Positions 1 through 5,298 of a stretch of DNA of 5,298 nucleotides are shown in pieces. A program made the position numbers and the translations under genes. The notes beneath the pieces are model-generated. The model saw only the letters and a list, made by a program, of their open reading frames with translations. It was not told where the DNA came from and ran no database searches. Source of the stretch: Thermoanaerobacterales bacterium (lineage in GTDB: Bacteria > Bacillota > Thermosediminibacteria > Thermosediminibacterales > Tepidanaerobacteraceae); contig DUNY01000243.1 in assembly GCA_012839145.1 (NCBI GenBank), positions 1 to 5,298 on the forward strand. The letters run 5' to 3'. Position 1 is the stretch's first letter. Each line of letters opens with the position of its first letter.

Positions 1-103
1 CATCTCAAGACATTTCATATCACATCACATCGACCGAAAGCTCAAAACTGTCCAGTTTATAAAAGACATAAACAACCTCAAGACTGGCAAAAGTATATAT
101 TAA
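1..103 (+). CDS. recO: DNA repair protein RecO, C-terminal end (partial)
   Basis: The frame starting at base 2 is open from the left edge to a TAA at 101-103 and encodes about 33 residues, including FISHHIDRKLKTVQFIKDI. This pattern (aromatic/hydrophobic residues, a His-hydrophobic pair, then basic-L-K-[ST]-x-x-F-[IL]) resembles the C-terminal helix of RecO, the RecFOR-pathway protein that loads RecA and anneals SSB-coated strands. In B. subtilis recO lies just upstream of glyQS-ccpN-yqfL, so the synteny with ccpN and the yqfL homologue here supports the call. The TAA runs directly into the Shine-Dalgarno of the next gene, suggesting an operon. The fragment is short, so this is a family-pattern and context call, not a proven one. 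Confidence 0.6.
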   Translation, partial: ISRHFISHHIDRKLKTVQFIKDINNLKTGKSIY

Positions 104-112
104 AAGGGGTGA
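103..112 (+). promoter_or_regulatory. Shine-Dalgarno of the SpoIIM-family gene
   Basis: AAAGGGGTGA closely matches the extended anti-Shine-Dalgarno complement AAGGAGGTGA. It contains the GTG at 109-111 that would be the first canonical start, so that GTG has no room for a normal spacer. GGGG ends at 109, which places the CTG at 118-120 at an 8-nt spacing and the TTG at 130-132 at 20 nt. Confidence 0.6.
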
Positions 113-714
113 AGTCACTGGATAATATATTGAATTCTTTCAAAGGCAAAGGCAAGGTGATCTTTGTTTCCATAATTCTATTCATCGCCGGTATACTTAC
201 AGGATATTATATGTTTTGGCATAATCCTGATTTTATATTTTTAAATGCAGATAAATTCCTGGGCAATATTATGAAAATCAGTGAGGCCATGGCTAAAAGC
301 AGTAAACTTCATGTAACCGGACTGATATTTCAAAACAATATAAAAGCCTTATTGATTATCATGTTCGGAGGGATTGCATTCGGCCTGGTTCCGATATTCA
401 GTATATTTTTTAATGGTTTTATAATCGGTATAGTTATGGCCTTAAGCTTTTATCAAGGTAAAACTATGACATTTTTTCTCGCAGGTATGCTACCTCATGG
501 TATACTAGAATTGCCTGCGGTCCTGGGTGCCGGTGCCTTTGGTTTAAAGACGGGACTGGACTTGGTTTATCCGGGTAAACGAGGAAGGATATATTTATTA
601 AAAGAGAATCTAAGGAAAAACGTCCTTTCCCTGGGAATCTTCGTACCCGTACTTTTCTTGGCTGCTGCTGTAGAAGCCATAATAACTCCGCATGTGATTA
701 AATTATTTACTTAA
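109..714 (+). CDS. spoIIM: SpoIIM/DUF95-family integral membrane protein
   Basis: This is a multi-pass membrane protein of about 200 aa, the usual size for SpoIIM (B. subtilis about 215 aa). A short basic N-terminus (KGKGK) precedes a first hydrophobic helix at residues 17-37. Further hydrophobic segments lie at about 78-98, 99-115, 120-147 and 172-196. The motif MLPHGILELPA (residues 127-137) is the hallmark of the SpoIIM/DUF95 family. In B. subtilis SpoIIM anchors the SpoIID-SpoIIM-SpoIIP peptidoglycan machine that drives engulfment during sporulation. Homologues also occur in non-sporulating bacteria and archaea, so the exact role here is inferred. The gene starts 5-14 nt after the recO stop and is probably in that operon. 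The start is uncertain: GTG 109 is given, but it lies inside the Shine-Dalgarno, and CTG 118 (198 aa) is better spaced. spoIIM is not normally beside recO, so this could be a paralogue of the sporulation gene. Confidence 0.82.
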   Translation: MKSLDNILNSFKGKGKVIFVSIILFIAGILTGYYMFWHNPDFIFLNADKFLGNIMKISEAMAKSSKLHVTGLIFQNNIKALLIIMFGGIAFGLVPIFSIFFNGFIIGIVMALSFYQGKTMTFFLAGMLPHGILELPAVLGAGAFGLKTGLDLVYPGKRGRIYLLKENLRKNVLSLGIFVPVLFLAAAVEAIITPHVIKLFT

Positions 715-741
715 AAAAGAGGATTTTTTTCTGTTTTGTAG

Positions 742-747
742 TATAAT
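742..747 (+). promoter_or_regulatory. Possible -10 element upstream of ccpN
   Basis: TATAAT is a perfect match to the sigma-A -10 consensus. It lies in the 77-nt gap between the SpoIIM-family gene and ccpN, 50 nt upstream of the proposed ccpN start. No recognisable TTGACA-like -35 lies 16-18 nt upstream, and the region is AT-rich, so a chance match is quite possible. If real, it would let ccpN, the PRP gene and ppdK be transcribed independently of recO. I saw no convincing terminator in the gap; the A-run/T-run at 713-730 is AT-only. Confidence 0.35.
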
Positions 748-774
748 AATATTTGGCAATTTGCAGCCTGTTTT

Positions 775-785
775 GAAGGGAGTGA
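775..785 (+). promoter_or_regulatory. Shine-Dalgarno supporting an ATA start for ccpN
   Basis: GAAGGGAGTGA resembles the extended Shine-Dalgarno. Its GGAG core (779-782) ends exactly 9 nt before the ATA at 792. The first canonical in-frame start, TTG at 816, is 33 nt from this core and has no good ribosome binding site of its own. This site is the main nucleotide evidence that translation begins upstream of the TTG. Confidence 0.65.
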
Positions 786-791
786 TAACCC

Positions 792-1424
792 ATAGAATTA
801 TCGTCGCGGCAGGTTTTGATAGTGGATATAGTTAAGAAACACGAACCCATAACTAGTGAACAGATAGCGGACAAGCTCAATCTGACCAGGTCGGCACTAA
901 GACCTGACCTAGCCGTCTTGACCATGATCGGCATATTAGAAGCAAGACCTCGTGTAGGATATTTTTTTACCGGTAAAGTTCCTAAGAATCTTATTTCGGA
1001 AAGAATAAGTGATATAAAAGTAGATAAAATAAAGTCAGTACCGTCTGTCATAAAAGAAGAAACTTCAGTATATGATGCTATAGTGACTCTGTTTTTGACA
1101 GATGTAGGGACCCTTTTTATCACAGGGAAGGAAGGAAATTTAGCCGGGCTGGTTTCTCGGAAAGATTTGCTTAAAACAGCTATCGGCAATGCAGATATAC
1201 ATAAAATGCCAGTAGGTATAGTCATGACAAGAATGCCAAATATAATTACTGTAACGCCTGAGGAAAGTGCCTATGATGCTGCCAGAAAGATCGTAGATCA
1301 TCAAGTTGATGCGCTGCCGGTGGTAAAAGTTATCGTAGAAGATAACCACGAAAAACATAAGATAGTTGGGAAAGTTACCAAAACTACTATTACAAAACTC
1401 TTTGTTGAACTGGGAAAAACTTAG
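792..1424 (+). CDS. ccpN: CcpN-type transcriptional repressor (winged HTH + two CBS domains)
   Basis: From the proposed ATA start the protein is 210 aa, close to B. subtilis CcpN (about 212 aa). Residues 1-60 form a winged helix-turn-helix (SEQIADKLNLTRSALRPDL, then the wing LEARPRVGYFFTGK), near-identical to the CcpN family signature. Two CBS domains follow at about 77-132 and 144-208; in this family they are thought to sense nucleotides. B. subtilis CcpN represses gapB, pckA and the sr1 small RNA during growth on glycolytic sugars. Here it leads a tight cluster with the PRP gene and ppdK, so control of PEP/pyruvate metabolism is a reasonable inference, though targets cannot be read from the window. 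The start is chosen because ELSSRQVLIVDIVKKHEPIT aligns with the first helix of CcpN proteins (IELxxRQxxILxIVKxxxPIT), which a TTG-816 start would cut. The only in-frame near-cognate codon upstream of it that fits is ATA 792. The identity is firm; the start is probable. Confidence 0.9.
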   Translation: MELSSRQVLIVDIVKKHEPITSEQIADKLNLTRSALRPDLAVLTMIGILEARPRVGYFFTGKVPKNLISERISDIKVDKIKSVPSVIKEETSVYDAIVTLFLTDVGTLFITGKEGNLAGLVSRKDLLKTAIGNADIHKMPVGIVMTRMPNIITVTPEESAYDAARKIVDHQVDALPVVKVIVEDNHEKHKIVGKVTKTTITKLFVELGKT

Positions 1425-1434
1425 AGAGGAGTGA
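1424..1434 (+). promoter_or_regulatory. Shine-Dalgarno supporting an ATA start for the PRP gene
   Basis: GAGAGGAGTGA begins on the last base of the ccpN stop codon. Its GGAG core (1428-1431) ends 9 nt before ATA 1441. The same frame also offers ATA 1435 and ACG 1438, at 3 and 6 nt. The first canonical start, GTG 1468, is 36 nt away and would remove the start of the first beta strand. Confidence 0.65.
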
Positions 1435-1440
1435 ATAACG

Positions 1441-2265
1441 ATAAAAGATAATAAGAGTCAGCCAATAGTGTTTGCCGTTTCAGATTCTATTGGTGAAACT
1501 GCAGAACTGGTGATTCGTGCGGCAATGGTTCAATTTAATTCGGAAAAAGTGGAAATTCGAAGAATTCCCTATGTAACTGATAATGAGTATGTAGAAGATA
1601 TTATAGAGGAAGCTAAAAACACAGCCAATTGTGCCATTGTATGCACTATTATTTTGCCGGAAGTAAGACAATATTTATTGAATCTGGCAAAACAAAGTAA
1701 TATACCAATAGTAGATTTAATGGGCCCAATGATGGATGCTTTCTCGAGAATAACTGAAATAAAACCACATTTGCAACCGGGATTAGTTCACCGAATAGAT
1801 GAAGATTATTTTAAAAAGATGGAGGCAATAGAATTTGCCGTTCAGTATGATGATGGCAAAGATCCTAGGGGTTTGTCCCGTGCAGATGTGATTCTCATAG
1901 GCGTTTCCAGAACATCTAAAACTCCCTTAGCTATGTTTTTGGCTCACAAACGTTTAAAAGTTGCCAATCTTCGCTTGGTGCCTGAGGTTGCTCCACCGGA
2001 GGAATTATTCAAACTCCCGCCAAGGACAATCATAGGCCTTACCATTAGTCCGGAAAAGCTTTTAGACATTCGCCAGGAAAGGCTAAGAGCTTTGGGTTTA
2101 AGTTCGGAAGCAACTTATGCCCAACGTACTAGAATCATGGATGAGATTGAATATGCCGACAAAATAATGGAAAAAATAGGTTGCCCCAAAATCGATGTAT
2201 CAAATAAAGCAGTGGAAGAAATAGCCACCAGTATTCTAGAGATAATGAAGAAAGGAGAACAATAA
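1441..2265 (+). CDS. yqfL: Pyruvate,phosphate dikinase regulatory protein (PRP, DUF299; YqfL homologue)
   Basis: Bifunctional cytosolic regulator: ADP-dependent Ser/Thr kinase that inactivates PPDK, and phosphate-dependent phosphorylase that reactivates it. From ATA 1441 it is 274 aa, matching YqfL (about 270 aa). The N-terminus carries FAVSDSIGETAELV, the opening motif of the family. DEDYFKKMEAIEFAVQYDDG leads into the P-loop-like GVSRTSKTP (about residues 154-162), the nucleotide-binding signature. AHKRLKVANLRLVPEVAPPEELF and the C-terminal DVSNKAVEE are also conserved. It follows ccpN by 16 nt and precedes ppdK by a single base, so the three genes are almost certainly co-transcribed, and adjacency to ppdK points to PPDK rather than PEP synthase as substrate. 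No ATG, GTG or TTG lies in frame between the TGA at 1432-1434 and GTG 1468. Starting at that GTG would delete the KDNKSQPI segment and truncate the first strand. Identity is firm; the exact start codon is not. Confidence 0.92.
   Translation: MKDNKSQPIVFAVSDSIGETAELVIRAAMVQFNSEKVEIRRIPYVTDNEYVEDIIEEAKNTANCAIVCTIILPEVRQYLLNLAKQSNIPIVDLMGPMMDAFSRITEIKPHLQPGLVHRIDEDYFKKMEAIEFAVQYDDGKDPRGLSRADVILIGVSRTSKTPLAMFLAHKRLKVANLRLVPEVAPPEELFKLPPRTIIGLTISPEKLLDIRQERLRALGLSSEATYAQRTRIMDEIEYADKIMEKIGCPKIDVSNKAVEEIATSILEIMKKGEQ
2251..2257 (+). promoter_or_regulatory. Shine-Dalgarno of ppdK inside the PRP gene
   Basis: AAAGGAG lies in the last codons of the PRP gene, 9 nt before ATG 2267. The ribosome binding site lies wholly inside translated sequence and the intergenic gap is one base, so translational coupling between regulator and enzyme is likely. 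This canonical start sets the reference spacing used to judge the ATA starts upstream. Confidence 0.75.
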
Positions 2266-2266
2266 T

Positions 2267-4915
2267 ATGACTAAAAAATATGTCTACAGTTTTCATGAAG
2301 GAAATGCGGGGATGCGTAGCCTGTTGGGCGGCAAAGGTGCAAACTTAGCAGAAATGGTAAAAATAGGTTTACCGGTACCTATGGGTTTCACCGTTACCAC
2401 CGAGGCGTGTCTGAACTATTATGATGAAGATGAAAAAATATCCGAAGACATGTTGTCTCAGATTTTTCAAGCTTTAGACAATCTGGAAAGGGAAATGGGT
2501 AAAAAACTTGGGAACAATGAAGATCCCTTGTTGGTGTCCGTCAGATCAGGGGCGGTAATATCCATGCCCGGCATGATGGACACAATTTTAAACCTAGGCC
2601 TCAATGATGAAAGTGTTAAAGGCTTGGCAGCCAAAACCGAGAATGAGCGCTTTGCTTATGACAGTTATCGTAGGTTTATCCAGATGTTTGGAAACGTGGT
2701 CATGGAAGTAGAACATGATGTATTCGAATCTATCATAGATTCTGTAAAGCAAAAGAAAAAAATCACCCAGGATACTGAAATGGATGCAGAGGACTGGCAG
2801 GAAGTTATAAATCTTTATGAAGATAAAATAAAGGAAGTAACCGGTCGGGAGTTTCCTCAAGACCCAAAAGAACAGCTCTTGATGTCAATAGAGGCCGTAT
2901 TTAAGTCGTGGAACAATCAGAGGGCAAAGGTATACAGAAGAATAAACAAGATTCCAGATGATTTAGGGACTGCTGTCAACGTTCAGATAATGGTCTTCGG
3001 GAATAAAGGCGATGATTCAGGAACAGGAGTTGCATTTACCCGAAACCCTTCAACCGGTGAAAATAAAGTATATGGTGAATTTTTAATGAACGCTCAGGGT
3101 GAAGATGTTGTAGCTGGTATAAGAACACCTCAGAGCATAGAACAACTAAAGGATGTCATGCCTGACATATATAAGCAATTTATCGATATTTGTGCATTAT
3201 TGGAAAAACATTATCGGGATATGCAGGACATCGAATTTACAATAGAAAACGGAAAACTCTTTATACTGCAGACCCGTAGTGGAAAACGAACAGCTCAGGC
3301 TGCTGTTAAAATTGCCGTGGAATTGGTGAATGAAGGTCTTATAAACAAAGAGGAAGCGATTCTTAGGGTGCCTGCGGGGCAGTTAGAGACCCTTCTTCAT
3401 CGCAGAATTGATCCTAATGCAAAAGTAGAGGCTATAGCAAAGGGTTTGCCAGCATCCCCCGGTGCAGCTTCAGGGCATGTAGTTTTTGATCCCGATGAAG
3501 CGGAAACCATAGGTAACGAAGGCCAGAAAGTTGTTCTGGTAAGGACTGAAACAACCCCTGATGATATCCATGGTATTGTCATTGCCCAAGGGGTCTTGAC
3601 AAGCCGCGGCGGCATGACCAGTCACGCTGCTGTTGTTGCACGGGGTATGGGTAAGCCCTGTGTATCCGGATGTGAAGCCATAAAAATCGATTATGAAAAA
3701 GGCGAATTCCAAGTCGGTGAGATTGTGGTCAAAAAAGGTGATATAATTTCCATCGATGGCTCTACAGGGGAAGTTATAGTCGGTGAAGTTCCCATGATTG
3801 ATCCGGAGCTTTCCGATGAATTCAATCAGGTTTTGAAATGGGCTGATGAGGTAAGGACATTGAAAGTAAGGGCCAACGCCGACACTCCCCATGATGCTCA
3901 GGTAGCTCTTGAATTCGGTGCTGAAGGTATCGGCCTTTGCCGAACCGAGCATATGTTTATGGCTCCAGATAGGTTACCTATCGTTCAACAAATGATCATG
4001 TCCGAGACCAAAGAAGAAAGGGAAAAAGCCCTGTCTAAACTTTTACCGATTCAGCAGGAAGACTTTGAGGGAATTTTCAAAGTAATGGAGGGACTACCGG
4101 TCACAGTAAGACTGCTTGATCCTCCCCTTCATGAATTCTTGCCTAATGCAGAAGATCTAATAGTGGAAATATCGGAGCTTAAAGCCAAAGGATGCTCAAA
4201 AGAACTTGAAGCTAAACAGGAGATGTTGAAAAAAGTACGGGCCCTCAGTGAAATGAACCCCATGCTGGGTCTTAGAGGTTGTAGACTTGGCTTGTTATAT
4301 CCCGAAATATACATCATGCAAGTAAAGGCAATACTAAAAGCTGCATGCAATCTAACAAAACGAGGCATTAAGGTAATAACTGAAATTGAAATACCTTTGG
4401 TGGGGCATGAGTTGGAGCTTAAAACTCTTAGAGAGATTGTGGAAGAAACAGCCGATAAAGTTTTCGCAGAAGAGGGAACAAAGGTGCATTACTTTATTGG
4501 AACAATGATCGAGCTTCCTAGAGCATGTCTCACTGCTGAAGAAATTGCCAATTCTGCGGATTTCTTCTCCTTTGGTACAAATGATCTAACACAAACCACC
4601 TTTGGGTTCAGTCGAGATGACGCTGAGGGCAAAATACTTCCACATTATGTGGAACAGAGGATACTTTCCGACTCTCCCTTTATTGTCCTTGACAGAAAAG
4701 GAGTAGGTTCCTTGATGAAGATGGCGGTAGAAAAGGGCAGGGATGTAAAATCAGATCTCTTAATAGGTATTTGTGGTGAACATGGCGGAGAACCCAGTTC
4801 AGTGGAGTTCTGCCATATGATAGGTCTTGATTTTGTCAGCTGTTCACCATTTAGAGTGCCAATTGCAAGACTTGCGGCAGCCCAGGCAGCAATCAAGGAA
4901 AAAAACGCGAAATAA
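2267..4915 (+). CDS. ppdK: Pyruvate, phosphate dikinase
   Basis: Catalyses pyruvate + ATP + Pi <-> PEP + AMP + PPi in the cytosol. At 882 aa it has the usual bacterial length. The ATP-grasp region (about 1-360) contains GGKGANLAEM with K23, SVRSGA with R93, and D321, E323 and Q335 at the equivalents of the Clostridium symbiosum ATP-site residues. The swivelling phosphohistidine domain has GGMTSHAAVVARGMGKPCVSG with catalytic H453 and regulatory T451. The PEP/pyruvate barrel has R559 (GLCRTEHMF), R615 (VRLLDPPLHEF), E749 (TMIELPRA), N772-D773 (GTNDLTQT) and catalytic C836 (CGEHGG). Every key residue I looked for is present, so the enzyme should be active. The TSH triad is the classic PRP target, and the PRP gene ends one base upstream. 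In anaerobes this enzyme can run toward PEP (gluconeogenesis) or toward pyruvate as a PPi-using substitute for pyruvate kinase; direction cannot be read here. ATG 2267 has a good Shine-Dalgarno. An intrinsic terminator follows the stop codon. Confidence 0.97.
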   Translation: MTKKYVYSFHEGNAGMRSLLGGKGANLAEMVKIGLPVPMGFTVTTEACLNYYDEDEKISEDMLSQIFQALDNLEREMGKKLGNNEDPLLVSVRSGAVISMPGMMDTILNLGLNDESVKGLAAKTENERFAYDSYRRFIQMFGNVVMEVEHDVFESIIDSVKQKKKITQDTEMDAEDWQEVINLYEDKIKEVTGREFPQDPKEQLLMSIEAVFKSWNNQRAKVYRRINKIPDDLGTAVNVQIMVFGNKGDDSGTGVAFTRNPSTGENKVYGEFLMNAQGEDVVAGIRTPQSIEQLKDVMPDIYKQFIDICALLEKHYRDMQDIEFTIENGKLFILQTRSGKRTAQAAVKIAVELVNEGLINKEEAILRVPAGQLETLLHRRIDPNAKVEAIAKGLPASPGAASGHVVFDPDEAETIGNEGQKVVLVRTETTPDDIHGIVIAQGVLTSRGGMTSHAAVVARGMGKPCVSGCEAIKIDYEKGEFQVGEIVVKKGDIISIDGSTGEVIVGEVPMIDPELSDEFNQVLKWADEVRTLKVRANADTPHDAQVALEFGAEGIGLCRTEHMFMAPDRLPIVQQMIMSETKEEREKALSKLLPIQQEDFEGIFKVMEGLPVTVRLLDPPLHEFLPNAEDLIVEISELKAKGCSKELEAKQEMLKKVRALSEMNPMLGLRGCRLGLLYPEIYIMQVKAILKAACNLTKRGIKVITEIEIPLVGHELELKTLREIVEETADKVFAEEGTKVHYFIGTMIELPRACLTAEEIANSADFFSFGTNDLTQTTFGFSRDDAEGKILPHYVEQRILSDSPFIVLDRKGVGSLMKMAVEKGRDVKSDLLIGICGEHGGEPSSVEFCHMIGLDFVSCSPFRVPIARLAAAQAAIKEKNAK

Positions 4916-4933
4916 ACGCCGTTACGGCAAAAC

Positions 4934-4968
4934 AAAAGGACTGCGGAAGGTTTTCGCAGTCCTTTTTT
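4934..4968 (+). terminator. Rho-independent terminator after ppdK
   Basis: AAAAGGACTGCG (4934-4945) pairs perfectly with CGCAGTCCTTTT (4955-4966). The stem can extend inward by one G-U and two A-U pairs, leaving a three-base loop. A run of six T (4963-4968) overlaps the 3' arm. It lies 18 nt after the ppdK stop and probably ends the ccpN-PRP-ppdK transcript. A small hairpin (GCCGT/ACGGC, 4918-4928) sits between the stop and the terminator, with no T-run of its own. Confidence 0.93.
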
Positions 4969-5157
4969 GCGCACAACCTCCGTGAAATGAGGGATGATTG
5001 TTACGGGCGGATATGGTATCATCACAGCTGCTTTTTTATAATGAATTATTCGAAGGGTTGCATTCTTTAGCAAGTTAATGTATGGTATAGGTAATAGATG
5101 TGAGATAGACGCGGAGATAAATCAATAAAGGGGTCTAAGTGAAAGGAGGAAAAGGGT
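4969..5157 (+). other. Intergenic region upstream of the SLH-protein gene
   Basis: No convincing coding sequence was seen in these 189 nt. Visible elements are a TATAAT at 5037-5042 overlapping a small inverted repeat (ATAAT-GA-ATTAT, 5038-5049), a possible weak promoter TTGCAT (5058-5063) / TATGGT (5081-5086) with 17-nt spacing, the 8-mer TATGGTAT at 5012-5019 and 5081-5088, and a 6-bp stem GATGAT/ATCATC (4993-4998 / 5018-5023). The SLH gene must have its own promoter here because a terminator closes the upstream operon, but neither candidate has a good -35. Confidence 0.45.
5144..5149 (+). promoter_or_regulatory. Shine-Dalgarno of the SLH-protein gene
   Basis: AGGAGG core (5144-5149, within GAAAGGAGGA) is a near-perfect ribosome binding site. 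Its GGAG ends 9 nt before GTG 5158, deciding that start over the overlapping GTG at 5156, which is out of frame. Confidence 0.75.
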
Positions 5158-5298
5158 GTGAGCAAAAGAAGAATTGTCTTATTTATAATCCTGTCCGTAT
5201 TTTTAAGCACAATTGTAACAACTGCTGCCGCGCCAATGACTGACATAGGGGATAATCCCTACAGGAATGCCATAGAACAAATGGTGGAGTTGGGAGTA
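5158..5298 (+). CDS. Secreted S-layer homology (SLH) domain protein, N-terminal part
   Basis: The first 47 codons of a gene that continues past the right edge. GTG 5158 starts MSKRR followed by a hydrophobic core (IVLFIILSVFLSTIV) and a small-residue stretch TTAAA, a typical Sec signal peptide with likely cleavage after AAA. Immediately after comes MTDIGDNPYRNAIEQMVELGV, which fits the opening of an SLH repeat (F/M-x-D-[IV] ... A-I ... L-x-x-x-G-[IV]). SLH repeats bind pyruvylated cell-wall polymers and anchor proteins to the envelope. Because the repeat follows the signal peptide directly, anchoring appears N-terminal; whatever functional domain follows is outside the window. It is separated from ppdK by a terminator, so it is an independent transcription unit. 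Confidence 0.85.
   Translation, partial: MSKRRIVLFIILSVFLSTIVTTAAAPMTDIGDNPYRNAIEQMVELGV

Noticed and set aside
45..58. Perfect inverted repeat AAACTG-TC-CAGTTT, a possible operator for the SpoIIM-family gene
   Set aside because: It falls inside the probable recO reading frame and is short, so coding sequence explains it adequately.
713..730. A-run followed by T-run after the SpoIIM-family stop, a possible terminator
   Set aside because: The stem would be A-T pairs only with a purine loop, too weak for intrinsic termination.
782..835. GTG-initiated 17-codon frame overlapping the ccpN start, as a leader peptide
   Set aside because: The GTG overlaps the Shine-Dalgarno and the peptide has no regulatory codon pattern.
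707..1225. Minus-strand open frame of 172 codons opposite ccpN
   Set aside because: It lies antisense to a clear CcpN homologue, its protein has no recognisable domain, and it spans the ccpN leader. It is a shadow of ccpN codon structure.
1431..1451. GTG-initiated mini-frame (GTG AAT AAC ... TAA) at the PRP gene leader, as a leader peptide or a frameshifted true start
   Set aside because: The GTG is part of the Shine-Dalgarno itself with no spacer, and the frame closes after six codons. The ATA frame aligns continuously with the family.
3470..3952. Minus-strand open frame of 160 codons inside ppdK
   Set aside because: It is antisense to the phosphohistidine and barrel regions of PPDK, with no family resemblance and no ribosome binding site noted.
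4645..5073. Minus-strand open frame of 142 codons across the end of ppdK and the terminator
   Set aside because: It crosses an intrinsic terminator hairpin and the ppdK C-terminus; composition is not protein-like.

Overview
The window looks like chromosomal DNA from a low-to-medium GC, spore-forming, probably anaerobic Firmicute of the class Clostridia. The evidence is a SpoIIM-family protein, strong Shine-Dalgarno sequences, a CcpN-type regulator, pyruvate,phosphate dikinase (PPDK) with its PRP regulator, and an S-layer homology protein. I cannot fix the genus from sequence alone. All genes are on the + strand.

Layout: (1) positions 1-103 hold the last codons of an upstream gene, most likely recO. 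(2) A SpoIIM/DUF95-family membrane protein follows almost without a gap and ends at 714. (3) A 77-nt gap holds a TATAAT-like -10 element. (4) Three tightly packed genes follow: ccpN (winged-helix plus two CBS domains), a PPDK regulatory kinase/phosphorylase (DUF299/PRP, B. subtilis YqfL homologue) and ppdK (882 aa, all key catalytic residues present). (5) A strong intrinsic terminator lies at 4934-4968. (6) A 189-nt intergenic stretch leads to the first 47 codons of a secreted SLH-domain protein that runs off the right edge.

How the genes fit together: ppdK interconverts pyruvate and PEP. The PRP gene sits one base upstream of ppdK and should switch the enzyme off and on by phosphorylating the Thr two residues before its catalytic His (T451, H453). 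CcpN in B. subtilis represses gluconeogenic genes, and there ccpN and yqfL are adjacent although no PPDK gene is present. This window therefore joins the known ccpN-yqfL pair to the expected PRP substrate, giving a compact unit for pyruvate/PEP control. recO upstream of ccpN also recalls the B. subtilis era-recO-glyQS-ccpN-yqfL-dnaG-sigA neighbourhood.

The most unusual observation concerns translation starts. For both ccpN and the PRP gene, the start supported by family alignment and by Shine-Dalgarno spacing is an ATA codon. No ATG, GTG or TTG lies in frame between the preceding stop and a point inside the conserved domain. In each case the GGAG core sits exactly 9 nt before the ATA, the same spacing as to the ATG of ppdK and the GTG of the SLH gene. 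The SpoIIM-family gene has a related problem: its only nearby canonical start lies inside its own Shine-Dalgarno, and a CTG is better placed. Conventional gene calling would truncate both regulators at the N-terminus. I found no mobile element, CRISPR array, tRNA, rRNA or wholly new system.
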